A stretch of 5,933 nt of DNA. Source: M55B175 sp964635265 (GTDB taxonomy: Bacteria; Desulfobacterota; Desulfobacteria; Desulfobacterales; Desulfosalsimonadaceae). Shown in pieces: positions 1 to 5,931 of this stretch. The notes under the pieces were generated by a model, which saw only the letters and a program-made list of their open reading frames with translations, made no database searches and was not told where the DNA came from. The stretch's first letter is position 1. Every line of letters begins with the position of its first letter. The DNA is taken from the NCBI GenBank assembly GCA_964635265.1, contig CAZWNV010000185.1, positions 1 through 5,933 of the forward strand, read 5' to 3'. The position numbers and the translations under genes were made by a program.

Positions 1-791
1 CAGCGGGCAGTGTGCTGCAGATGATATTCCGCAATCCCCTGGTAGAGCCGGGTTTTCTCGGAGTATCGCAGGGGGCGGCATTCGGCGCCGCTCTGAGCAT
101 CCTCTGGTTCAGCAGCCACCCGGTTACCATAGAACTTTCCGCAACATTCTTCGGTCTGCTCGGGCTGCTGACTTCTTACTGGCTCTCCACGCGCGTGCGC
201 TTCGGGGGCTGGATACTGCGGCTGATTCTTTCCGGAATCGCAGTATCGGCCATTTTTTCATCCGGCATCGGCATCCTCAAATACATTGCCGACCCCTTGA
301 GCGAACTCCCGGAGATCACCTTCTGGCTTCTTGGCGGCCTCTACAGGGTTACCTGGCAGGATTTTGTATATGTTCTCCCCTTTGCAGCAGTCGGCCTGGT
401 CACCGTGTGGCTGATGCGCTGGCGGCTGAATCTGCTCTGCCTGCATGATGCCACCGCATTTTCCCTGGGGGCTTCCCTTACCCGGGAACGATTGATTCTT
501 CTGGTCACAATCATTTCCGCCACTGCTGCGCTGACAGCGATCAGCGGCATTATCGGCTGGGTTGGGCTGATCATCCCCCACATTGCCCGGCGTCTGGCCG
601 GCGCAAGCGCTGAAAAATCCCTGCCCGTTGCCATGCTGCTCGGGGGCGGGTTTACAGTGGCCAGCGACACGCTGGCGCGGACGATGCTCGCCGGCGAGAT
701 TCCCCTGGGGATTCTCACCTCTGCCATAGGCGCGGTCTTGTTTATCTACCTGATGATGAGCATGGGATGGAAGGCGCGGCACCATGGATAA
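1..791 (+). CDS. FecCD-family ABC transporter permease, 5' truncated by window edge
   Basis: Inner-membrane permease subunit of a binding-protein-dependent importer of the FecCD/BtuC type, which moves ferric siderophores, haem, cobalamin or (MolB subgroup) molybdate/tungstate. The reading frame is already open at base 3 (codons for Ala-Gly-Ser precede the GTG at 12), and the first visible residues, VLQMIFRNPLVEPGFLGVSQ, are the family's conserved segment after its second helix. The true start therefore lies upstream and roughly 75-85 residues are missing from a usual length near 335. Counting from the codon at 12, hydrophobic segments lie near residues 16-34, 38-60, 67-90, 117-137, 160-185, 203-222 and 232-251. 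Residues around 150-160 (SLGASLTRERL) match the cytoplasmic coupling region that contacts the ATPase, and GLIIPHIARRLAG plus SDTLARTMLAGEIPLGILT are C-terminal family hallmarks. The stop overlaps the ATPase start by 8 bp. The substrate-binding protein is not in the window. The family is secure; the substrate is not. Confidence 0.95.
   Translation, partial: AGSVLQMIFRNPLVEPGFLGVSQGAAFGAALSILWFSSHPVTIELSATFFGLLGLLTSYWLSTRVRFGGWILRLILSGIAVSAIFSSGIGILKYIADPLSELPEITFWLLGGLYRVTWQDFVYVLPFAAVGLVTVWLMRWRLNLLCLHDATAFSLGASLTRERLILLVTIISATAALTAISGIIGWVGLIIPHIARRLAGASAEKSLPVAMLLGGGFTVASDTLARTMLAGEIPLGILTSAIGAVLFIYLMMSMGWKARHHG
769..774 (+). promoter_or_regulatory. Ribosome binding site for the ABC ATPase
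   Basis: GGAAGG lies 9 nt before the ATG at 784, inside the end of the permease gene. It supports that start over the in-frame ATG at 802, which has no comparable purine tract in front of it. Confidence 0.65.
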
Positions 792-1566
792 CGATCTGCG
801 CATGGAAAACCTGTACTTCCGCTATCACCGGTCAGATTCCGATGTCATCCGGAATCTCACCCTGCATGTTCCCGGCGGCAGGGTTTCCGCCATCCTGGGG
901 CCGAACGGCACCGGCAAAACCACCCTGCTGCACCTCATGCTCGGCCTGTTAAAGCCCGGGGCCGGACTCATCACAATCGCCGGAAAAACCCACAGGCAAT
1001 ACAGCAGACGGCAGTTGAGCCAAACCATTGGACTGGTTCCGCAGTTTGAAAGCATTCCCTTCAACCTTACCGTTTTCGAATACCTCCTGCTGGGCCGGTC
1101 CCCGTATCTGAACCCGTTCCAGCTTCCCGGCAGAAAAGACCGGGAAATCGTCGAGCAGACCGTGCAATCATTGGACATCGCGCATTTGCTGGGCAAACCC
1201 GCCCAGCGTTTAAGCGGCGGAGAACGCCAGTTGGTGCATATCGCCCGGGTGCTTGCGCAAAACCCCGGCATTTTGCTGCTCGATGAACCCACGGCCCACC
1301 TGGACCTGGAAAACCAGCACCGCATACTCGGCCTTCTCCAGCGAATGAGCCGGCAGGGGATCACTACGGTCTTTACCACCCACGACCCGAATGCAGCCAT
1401 TTACGCGGCAGATCACTTCATTTTGATGCAGGGCGGCAATATCGCCCAACAGGGTGATCTGGACACTGTCATTACCGCGGAGAACCTGACCGGACTCTAC
1501 CGGATTCCCATCCGCGTGGAATCCGCCAACGGCCATACAATGGTGATAATGGAAAATTTCCGATGA
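784..1566 (+). CDS. ABC transporter ATP-binding protein (FecE/BtuD/MolC type)
   Basis: Cytoplasmic ATPase that powers the FecCD permease encoded just upstream. All nucleotide-binding elements are present in a 260-residue protein, the normal size for the family: Walker A GPNGTGKT at residues 39-46, Q-loop Gln87 in LVPQ, ABC signature LSGGE at 143-147, Walker B ILLLDE at 163-168 followed by the D-loop, and H-loop His200 in TTHD. No catalytic residue is missing. The C-terminal 60 residues (AQQGDLDTVITAENLTGLY and following) follow the tail pattern of iron/cobalamin/molybdate importer ATPases. The gene overlaps the permease by 8 bp and the next gene by 4 bp (ATGA), so the three are almost certainly co-translated. 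Substrate cannot be read from the ATPase; a metal chelate or oxyanion is expected from the permease family. Confidence 0.96.
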   Translation: MDNDLRMENLYFRYHRSDSDVIRNLTLHVPGGRVSAILGPNGTGKTTLLHLMLGLLKPGAGLITIAGKTHRQYSRRQLSQTIGLVPQFESIPFNLTVFEYLLLGRSPYLNPFQLPGRKDREIVEQTVQSLDIAHLLGKPAQRLSGGERQLVHIARVLAQNPGILLLDEPTAHLDLENQHRILGLLQRMSRQGITTVFTTHDPNAAIYAADHFILMQGGNIAQQGDLDTVITAENLTGLYRIPIRVESANGHTMVIMENFR

Positions 1567-2111
1567 CAGAGCCTCCCCTGCTCATTCTTTCCGGAGACAA
1601 ACAAGCGGGCAAGACGACACTGTGCACCCGCATTGCCGCTATGGCGCGGAAAAACGGAGTCGATACAGGGGGAGTGATTTCCCCGGCGCTATTGTGCCGC
1701 GGCAGAAAAACCGGAATTGCCGCCCTGGATGTCAAAACCCGGAACTGGCGGCAGATTGCTGTGCTCCGGGGGGAAGGCCGAACCGGGTTGGAAACCGGTC
1801 AGTGGTCCTTTTTCCCGGAAAGGCTCCAGTGGGCCAACCAGGTACTCCGGGCGGCAACCCCCTGTACGCTGCTTTTTGTGGATGAGCTGGGTCCGCTGGA
1901 ACTGGAACGGGGAGAAGGCTGGACGGCCGGAATTGAATGCCTGGACGAAAAACATTACTGTGCGGCCGTTGCGGTGGTGCGCCCGGCTCTGATCCCGGCA
2001 GCCCTGCAGCGGTGGCCGCATGCCTTTATCCGGCTGGCTGGGCCCGGAGCCCGGGGAAAACCTGCCGCTGAAGCGCTTTTCCGCCAATTGGGGATATACG
2101 GATCCAAATGA
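1563..2111 (+). CDS. THEP1-like nucleoside-triphosphatase (P-loop NTPase, COG1618-like)
   Basis: A small cytoplasmic P-loop NTPase of 182 residues, close to the size of THEP1-type nucleoside-triphosphatases. Visible motifs are a Walker A GDKQAGKT at residues 11-18 directly after the first beta strand, a family-like TGGVISPAL segment at 35-43, a paired GIAALDV strand at 51-57, and a Walker B/switch VDELGPLEL at 106-114 that matches the IDEIGPMEL hallmark of the family. The N-terminal half is well conserved; residues 150-182 are less so. The start at 1563 overlaps the ATPase stop as ATGA, with a GGAAA tract 7 nt before it, indicating translational coupling to the transporter. Family members hydrolyse NTPs in vitro, but their biological role is poorly known. 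The position here suggests a job linked to the imported substrate, such as nucleotide-driven handling or regulation of transport; that is inference. An alternative is a MobB-like or DUF2478-like GTP-binding protein. Confidence 0.82.
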   Translation: MTEPPLLILSGDKQAGKTTLCTRIAAMARKNGVDTGGVISPALLCRGRKTGIAALDVKTRNWRQIAVLRGEGRTGLETGQWSFFPERLQWANQVLRAATPCTLLFVDELGPLELERGEGWTAGIECLDEKHYCAAVAVVRPALIPAALQRWPHAFIRLAGPGARGKPAAEALFRQLGIYGSK

Positions 2112-2144
2112 AGGCCGATCTTGCCAAAATGAAGTCAAAGTGCT

Positions 2145-2149
2145 AAGGA
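2145..2149 (+). promoter_or_regulatory. Ribosome binding site deciding the regulator start
   Basis: AAGGA sits 8 nt before the ATG at 2158, inside the 46-bp gap after the NTPase gene. The same frame is open back to an ATG at 2020, but that longer start lies inside the NTPase gene, has no Shine-Dalgarno sequence, and would add 46 residues unlike any HTH family N-terminus. The ATG at 2158 is preferred. Confidence 0.75.
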
Positions 2150-2157
2150 AAAAGGAC

Positions 2158-3081
2158 ATGAATCCCAGCCAAAAACTGCTCAGCACCAGGGAAGTGGCCG
2201 AATTTTTAGGCGTCCATGAAAAAATGGTGTACGCGCTGATCTCGGACAAGGGCCTGCCGGCGACCAAAATAACCGGCAAATGGCTTTTTCCTTTGCACTT
2301 GGTGGAGCAGTGGGTGGAGGCAAACACCCTGAATTATCCGCAGACCCGCTCCTCTCTGCCTCCTTATGAGGGGCTTCTGATTATTGCCGGCAGCAATGAT
2401 CTGCTGCTGGACCGGACCATCTCCCTGTTTAATCGCCGTTTTCCGGAAGAAATCGCCGTCTTCGGCAACCTCGGAAGCATGGGCGGGCTGAAGGCTCTGC
2501 GGCGCAATCTCTGCCATATGGCCAGCAGCCACCTGCTCCAGGAAAACGGCAGCGACTACAACTTTGATTTCGCCGATCAGGAACTGATCAGCAGGCCCGC
2601 TGTGGTGAACTTCTGTCAGCGGGAGCAGGGCATCCTGATACAACCGGGCAATCCGAAATCCATTCACTCGGTAAAGGATTTGGGAAGCCCCGGCATTCGG
2701 ATCGTCAATCGCTCGCTTGCAACCGGAACGCGGCTGCTGCTGGACCGGCAGCTCCAACAGGCCGGAATCAAGGGAGAAAAAATCAAGGGATACACAAAAG
2801 AGATGGCCAGCCACATGGAGGTCGGCCTTGAGGTCCTTGCCGGCCGTGCTGACGCCGGACCGGGTATCCGCCCGGTTGCCGGGCTCCTGGGACTTGACTT
2901 CATCCCTCTCAGGTGGGAGCGATACGATCTGCTGGTGTCCAAGGAACGTTTTTTCGACAAGGGCGTTCAGAACTTTTTGGGCCTTCTGCTGGATGCGGAT
3001 TTCAAGGATCTGGCGGGGGCGCTGGCCGGATACGATACAGGCGCCTCGGGCAAGATGGTCTATCCGCGGGATGAAAGCTGA
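2158..3081 (+). CDS. One-component regulator: excisionase-type HTH plus PBP-like sensor domain
   Basis: A 307-residue cytoplasmic protein with two recognisable parts. Residues 7-55 (LLSTREVAEFLGVHEKMVYALI, then KITGKWLFPLHLVEQWV) form an excisionase/MerR-type winged HTH of the HTH_17 kind. Residues 75-295 form a periplasmic-binding-protein-like domain (PBP_like, PF12727 type). Hallmarks are HLLQENGSDYN near 125-135, the RIVNRSLATGTRLLLD ligand-loop segment at 181-196, GYTKEMASHMEVGLEVLAGRADAGPGI at 211-237, and the closing GYDTGASGKMVY at 291-302. There is no signal peptide or membrane segment, so the domain should sense a ligand in the cytoplasm and alter DNA binding. Related domains occur fused to MoeA-like proteins and in molybdate-responsive regulators, so molybdate, tungstate or another small anion is the leading ligand guess. 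It follows the transporter/NTPase genes and its end overlaps the next gene by 11 bp. An autoregulatory role on this operon is likely but unproven, since its operator is not visible. Confidence 0.88.
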   Translation: MNPSQKLLSTREVAEFLGVHEKMVYALISDKGLPATKITGKWLFPLHLVEQWVEANTLNYPQTRSSLPPYEGLLIIAGSNDLLLDRTISLFNRRFPEEIAVFGNLGSMGGLKALRRNLCHMASSHLLQENGSDYNFDFADQELISRPAVVNFCQREQGILIQPGNPKSIHSVKDLGSPGIRIVNRSLATGTRLLLDRQLQQAGIKGEKIKGYTKEMASHMEVGLEVLAGRADAGPGIRPVAGLLGLDFIPLRWERYDLLVSKERFFDKGVQNFLGLLLDADFKDLAGALAGYDTGASGKMVYPRDES

Positions 3082-4108
3082 CGGCAAACACCCTATGAAC
3101 CGTTTTGCACCGCCTCCATACCTTGCCAGCGCCCATGTACAAACCATCGCCAACAGCATGAAGATGCGCCGCCTGCTGCTTCTCCGCCGCGCCGGAGGCA
3201 TGCTGAGAGCCAGCACGCCTCATATCCTGGACTGCGGAGAAGGCGTGCGGCTTCTGGGCTACCATTCCCCGCAAAAAAAGAATCCGGGGCCGCTCTGCAT
3301 CCTGATCCACGGCTGGGAAGGGGATGCCGCCTCTTCCTACCTGCTCTCGGCGGCCGGCCACCTCTGGAACCACGGCTTTTCCATCCTGCGCCTCAACCTT
3401 CGCGACCATGGCCCCACCCATCATCTCAATCGCGGGCTTTTCCACGGCTGCCGCCTCCGGGAAGTAATCGGCGCCGTCCATTATATTCAGGAGCATTTCC
3501 CGTTTCAGCGGCTGTTTCTGGCAGGCTTTTCCCTGGGCGGCAATTTCGCCCTGCGTGTGGGCAGCCATGCCCGGCAAAGCGGTCTGCAGATGGAACGGAT
3601 TGCTGCCGTATGTCCCGTGCTGCACCCGGGGCATGCCATAACCGCCCTGGAGAGAGGCTTCCCCCTGTATCATTGGTATTTTACCAAAAAATGGCTGCGA
3701 TCACTGGAAAAAAAACATCGCCTGTTTCCGGACATGATCGATATGGAGGCGCTCTCCCGGTTTCGCGGCATCCGTTCCCTGACGGAGTATTTTGTCAGCC
3801 GCTACATGGATTTTGCCAATGCGGATGAATACCTGAACGCCTATGCAATTTTGGGAGACCGCTTAAGCGGCCTGGAGGTTCCGGCCACGATTATTGCCAG
3901 CACAGACGATCCTGTGATACCCCGCAAGGATCTCGATCTGCTGGCAGGGCCCGCCAGCCTCTCTGTGGAGGAACTTCCCCGCGGCGGGCACTGCGGCTTT
4001 ATCCAGGACCTCTGGATGAGGAGCTGGGCGGACGAGCGTTTAAGAGAACTTTTTTCGGAAAAAGCCGAGGGCAGAAATCATTATAGGGAGGGTGAAAAAA
4101 ATGCATAG
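3071..4108 (+). CDS. Alpha/beta hydrolase of the YheT/ABHD1-3 type (COG0429-like)
   Basis: A 345-residue alpha/beta-hydrolase, probably an esterase acting on a lipid or other small ester; the natural substrate is unknown for bacterial members. The N-terminus APPPYLASAHVQTI (residues 13-26) is the YheT-type FxPPxxLxxxHxQT signature. The oxyanion segment LIHGWEGD is at 78-85, the nucleophile elbow GFSLGGN at 152-158 gives Ser154, the acid is Asp280 in STDDPVIP, and the base is His307 in RGGHCGF, so the triad is complete. Asn109-Arg111 (NLRDHG) matches the family's NLRG segment. The start at 3071 overlaps the regulator stop by 11 bp; an in-frame ATG at 3095 (337 residues) is equally possible, since neither has a good Shine-Dalgarno sequence and the family signature begins just after it. 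The frame is also open upstream to 2717, but that part lies inside the regulator gene and is a shadow. The 3' end overlaps mltF by 8 bp. Confidence 0.9.
   Translation: MKADGKHPMNRFAPPPYLASAHVQTIANSMKMRRLLLLRRAGGMLRASTPHILDCGEGVRLLGYHSPQKKNPGPLCILIHGWEGDAASSYLLSAAGHLWNHGFSILRLNLRDHGPTHHLNRGLFHGCRLREVIGAVHYIQEHFPFQRLFLAGFSLGGNFALRVGSHARQSGLQMERIAAVCPVLHPGHAITALERGFPLYHWYFTKKWLRSLEKKHRLFPDMIDMEALSRFRGIRSLTEYFVSRYMDFANADEYLNAYAILGDRLSGLEVPATIIASTDDPVIPRKDLDLLAGPASLSVEELPRGGHCGFIQDLWMRSWADERLRELFSEKAEGRNHYREGEKNA
4085..4091 (+). promoter_or_regulatory. Ribosome binding site deciding the mltF start
   Basis: AGGGAGG is a strong Shine-Dalgarno sequence; its GGAGG core ends 9 nt before the ATG at 4101. 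The in-frame GTG at 4092 abuts this site and cannot use it, so the ATG at 4101 is the start. The site lies inside the last codons of the hydrolase gene. Confidence 0.8.
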
Positions 4109-5552
4109 ACGGAATCAAAGGCCTTTGCATTTCCGGTTCCTGACAGGGCTCCTTTGTGTGATCCCCCTGCTGTTTATCGCCTCATGCGACCGGGGCTCCG
4201 GCTCCCGGGTGGAAATCCCCGGCCGTTCCCTGGAAAAAATCAAGGAAAGCGGCAAACTCCGGGTATTGACCCGCAACGCACCCACCACATACTATATCAA
4301 CCGCTCCGGCAATGCCGCCGGACCGGAATATGACCTGGCCTCCGCCTTCGCCGAATCCATAGGGGTTACGCCGGAATTTATCATAAAACCCACAGTAGAT
4401 GAAATCCTCACCAGCTTCGAGAAGGGAGAGGCCGATATTGCCGCAGCCGGCCTTACCATAACCAAAAACCGGCGCAGCCGCTACCGTTTCACTCCTGCGT
4501 ATCAGGAGATTACCCAGCAGGTGGTCACCCGGCGCGACCGTGTACAGCCCGGATCCATAGCCGAGCTTACAGGCCTGGATATCATGGTTATCGCCAACAG
4601 CAGCTACAGCGAACGGCTGAGAAAACTCAAGGCCGGTGAGTACCCGGAGCTTTCCTGGAGCGTAACAGAGGCCCGGGACACCGAGCAACTCCTGCATGAA
4701 GTCTGGGCCGGCCGCCTGGAATGCACCATTGCGGATTCAAATATCGTGGATATCAACCGGCGTTATTATCCGGAACTTATTGCGCCGATCAACCTGGGCC
4801 GGGCCCAGCAGCTCGCCTGGACCGTTCCGCCCGAATGCGACCGGCTCTATAAAGCGATCGCCCGGTGGTTAAGCGACTTCCGCGAATCCGGCCGGCTGGA
4901 CCATGTACACGAAAAGTACTACGGCTTCTTCGAGGTCTTCGACTATGTGGATACCAAACGCTACATCCGGCGCATTGACAGGCGATTCCCTGAATTCCGC
5001 CAATATTTCCGGAAGGCGGCACAAAAATACGATCTCCCCTTTGTTCTGCTGGCGGCCCAGGGCTACCAGGAATCGCACTGGAACGCCCGGGCCAAAAGCC
5101 CCACCGGCGTTCGCGGCATTATGATGCTGACCCTGGTGACGGCCCGAGAGATGGGGGTCTCCAACAGACTGGACCCCAAACAAAGCATTTTCGGAGGAGC
5201 CAGGTACCTTGCGAAGCTCAAAAGAAGCTTTGCGGAAGAAGTCGGAGAGCCCGACCGGACATGGCTGGCACTGGCCGCCTACAATGTCGGACGCGGCCAT
5301 GTACACGACGCCCAGCGCCTGGCCAGGGAATTCGGTCTCAATCCCTATGCCTGGCAGGATATCAAGCAGGTGCTGCCGCTCTTATCCGAGAAGCGCTACT
5401 ACCAGAAGCTCAAATACGGCTATGCCCGCGGCTCAGAGCCCGTCCGCTACGTCCGCCACATTCGCGAATACCGGCATGTGCTGGAAAATCAACTCAAAAA
5501 CCCCCGGCCCGGCCAGACAGCACAGAAAAACCCGCAAAACCCCGCTGATTGA
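4101..5552 (+). CDS. mltF: Membrane-bound lytic murein transglycosylase F (lipoprotein)
   Basis: A 483-residue cell-envelope enzyme that cleaves the MurNAc-GlcNAc bond of peptidoglycan non-hydrolytically, leaving 1,6-anhydroMurNAc ends. A lipoprotein signal peptide is visible: basic start MHRRNQR, a hydrophobic stretch at about residues 12-26, and lipobox IASC with Cys29. An SBP_bac_3-type solute-binding domain occupies roughly 43-277 (LRVLTRNAPTTYYI, then ADIAAAGLTITKNRRSRYRF), the regulatory domain typical of MltF. The SLT catalytic domain follows at about 298-440: catalytic Glu324 in YQESHWNARAKSPTGVRGIM, the MMLT segment around 341-344, LALAAYNVGRGHVHDAQ at 389-405, and the YGYARG segment near 439-444. 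Order and spacing match MltF (E. coli MltF is about 518 residues), and no key residue is missing. Residue +2 after the lipid Cys is Asp, which in enterobacteria retains lipoproteins in the inner membrane. The C-terminal tail is short, basic and low in complexity. The start overlaps the hydrolase stop by 8 bp; no functional link to the transporter is known. Confidence 0.96.
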   Translation: MHRRNQRPLHFRFLTGLLCVIPLLFIASCDRGSGSRVEIPGRSLEKIKESGKLRVLTRNAPTTYYINRSGNAAGPEYDLASAFAESIGVTPEFIIKPTVDEILTSFEKGEADIAAAGLTITKNRRSRYRFTPAYQEITQQVVTRRDRVQPGSIAELTGLDIMVIANSSYSERLRKLKAGEYPELSWSVTEARDTEQLLHEVWAGRLECTIADSNIVDINRRYYPELIAPINLGRAQQLAWTVPPECDRLYKAIARWLSDFRESGRLDHVHEKYYGFFEVFDYVDTKRYIRRIDRRFPEFRQYFRKAAQKYDLPFVLLAAQGYQESHWNARAKSPTGVRGIMMLTLVTAREMGVSNRLDPKQSIFGGARYLAKLKRSFAEEVGEPDRTWLALAAYNVGRGHVHDAQRLAREFGLNPYAWQDIKQVLPLLSEKRYYQKLKYGYARGSEPVRYVRHIREYRHVLENQLKNPRPGQTAQKNPQNPAD

Positions 5553-5742
5553 TCCGCCCGCAGGAAAAAATCGCGCTGTCACCCTGCTCCATGGTACCGC
5601 TCCGGTTCTACTCCCCGCGGAGCTGCTCCTGGGGTTCGGGAAGCATCATGCCTTTATCAATGCATACCTGCCAGGACTTGTTGACCATTTCGTAGATGCG
5701 CTCCTTGTTCAGCCGGACCTCCGCGATGGCATCAACAAGAGA

Positions 5743-5760
5743 CGGGGCTACAAAGCCCTG
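5743..5760. repeat. Inverted repeat (7-bp stem, 4-nt loop)
   Basis: CGGGGCT and AGCCCTG flank the loop ACAA: five perfect Watson-Crick pairs (GGGCT/AGCCC) plus a G-U and a C-G pair at the base. It sits at the edge where codon-like - strand sequence gives way to repeat-rich DNA. There is no adjacent T-run, so it is a poor terminator candidate on either strand. Confidence 0.5.
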
Positions 5761-5774
5761 CTCTATTACTAATC

Positions 5775-5791
5775 TTTGCAGTTTTTTGCAG
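5775..5791. repeat. Short direct repeat TTTGCAG x2
   Basis: TTTGCAG occurs at 5775-5781 and again at 5785-5791, a 10-bp period joined by three further T residues. It may be a small tandem duplication or paired binding half-sites; nothing shows function. Confidence 0.4.
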
Positions 5792-5829
5792 GAAGTAACG
5801 AATAGCTATGGTCTTTTTTTTGTAAGGTC

Positions 5830-5840
5830 ATACCCGGTAT
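5830..5840. repeat. 11-bp palindrome ATACC-C-GGTAT
   Basis: A perfect inverted repeat with one central base. It is operator-like in form but too short to assign, and no gene start follows at a normal distance on the + strand. Confidence 0.4.
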
Positions 5841-5896
5841 TTGCCCCGATGCCTGTCGCGCCTTGTGCTATCTCTAAAGGCTTGCTCCGCCAGCTC

Positions 5897-5931
5897 GCTG
5901 TGAACTCGCCCTTTCGGGCTCAGACAACAGC
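5897..5931 (-). repeat. Nested stem-loop with GNRA-type inner loop at the window edge
   Basis: An outer pair GCTGT (5897-5901) and ACAGC (5927-5931) encloses an inner 4-bp stem GCCC (5908-5911)/GGGC (5916-5919). Read on the - strand the inner loop is GAAA, a GNRA tetraloop closed by C-G, which favours a structured RNA or repeat on that strand. AGCTC also occurs directly at 5892-5896 and 5929-5933. The element may continue beyond the window. Confidence 0.4.

Larger units (their letters stand above)
5608..5805 (-). pseudogene. Probable 3' remnant of an unidentified gene, lacking a usable start
   Basis: On the - strand, 65 codons stay open between an in-frame TAG at 5806-5808 and the TAG stop at 5608-5610. 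The C-terminal 45 codons read like protein: a charged amphipathic stretch VDAIAEVRLNKERIYEMVNK, then WQVCIDKGMMLPEPQEQ, with about 38 of the last 53 codons ending in G or C. The first in-frame ATG is only at 5686-5688 (26 codons), and there is no GTG or TTG before it, so the natural 5' part appears lost, replaced by the repeat-rich segment at 5743-5933, or shifted out of frame. The product is not recognised. It would converge with mltF. Alternatives are a short real gene starting at 5688, or chance openness; the opposite strand is also open here in matching register, which weakens the case. Confidence 0.45.

Noticed and set aside
258..803. Long - strand open frames antisense to the permease
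   Set aside because: Low-complexity, Gln/Gly/Pro-rich translations with no family pattern, opposite a clear FecCD permease; typical shadows in GC-rich DNA.
2717..3070. Long + strand open frame continuous with the hydrolase, giving an apparent 463-residue protein
   Set aside because: This part overlaps the regulator's well-conserved PBP-like domain in another frame; its translation is rich in Arg, Ser and Trp and shows no family pattern. The hydrolase family signature begins only after 3071.
2206..3216. - strand open frame of 336 codons antisense to the regulator and hydrolase start
   Set aside because: It covers two conserved + strand genes and its translation shows no recognisable domain; openness follows from the codon bias of the sense genes.
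4092..4100. GTG at 4092 as the mltF start
   Set aside because: It abuts the strong AGGGAGG Shine-Dalgarno sequence, which is properly spaced only for the ATG at 4101.
5613..5634. Imperfect hairpin CCCC..GGAG-CTG-CTCC.GGGG as an mltF terminator
   Set aside because: The stem has unpaired bases, no T-run follows on either strand, and it lies within the last codons of the - strand remnant.
5209..5772. + strand open frame of 187 codons running past the mltF stop
   Set aside because: Its first 340 bp overlap the conserved SLT domain of mltF in another frame, and the remainder is the exact-register antisense of the - strand remnant. It lacks a ribosome binding site and family motifs.
5803..5821. 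ATAGCTAT palindrome followed by T8 as an intrinsic terminator
   Set aside because: The stem is only 4 bp, AT-rich and has no loop, too weak for a terminator; the T-run alone is not sufficient evidence.
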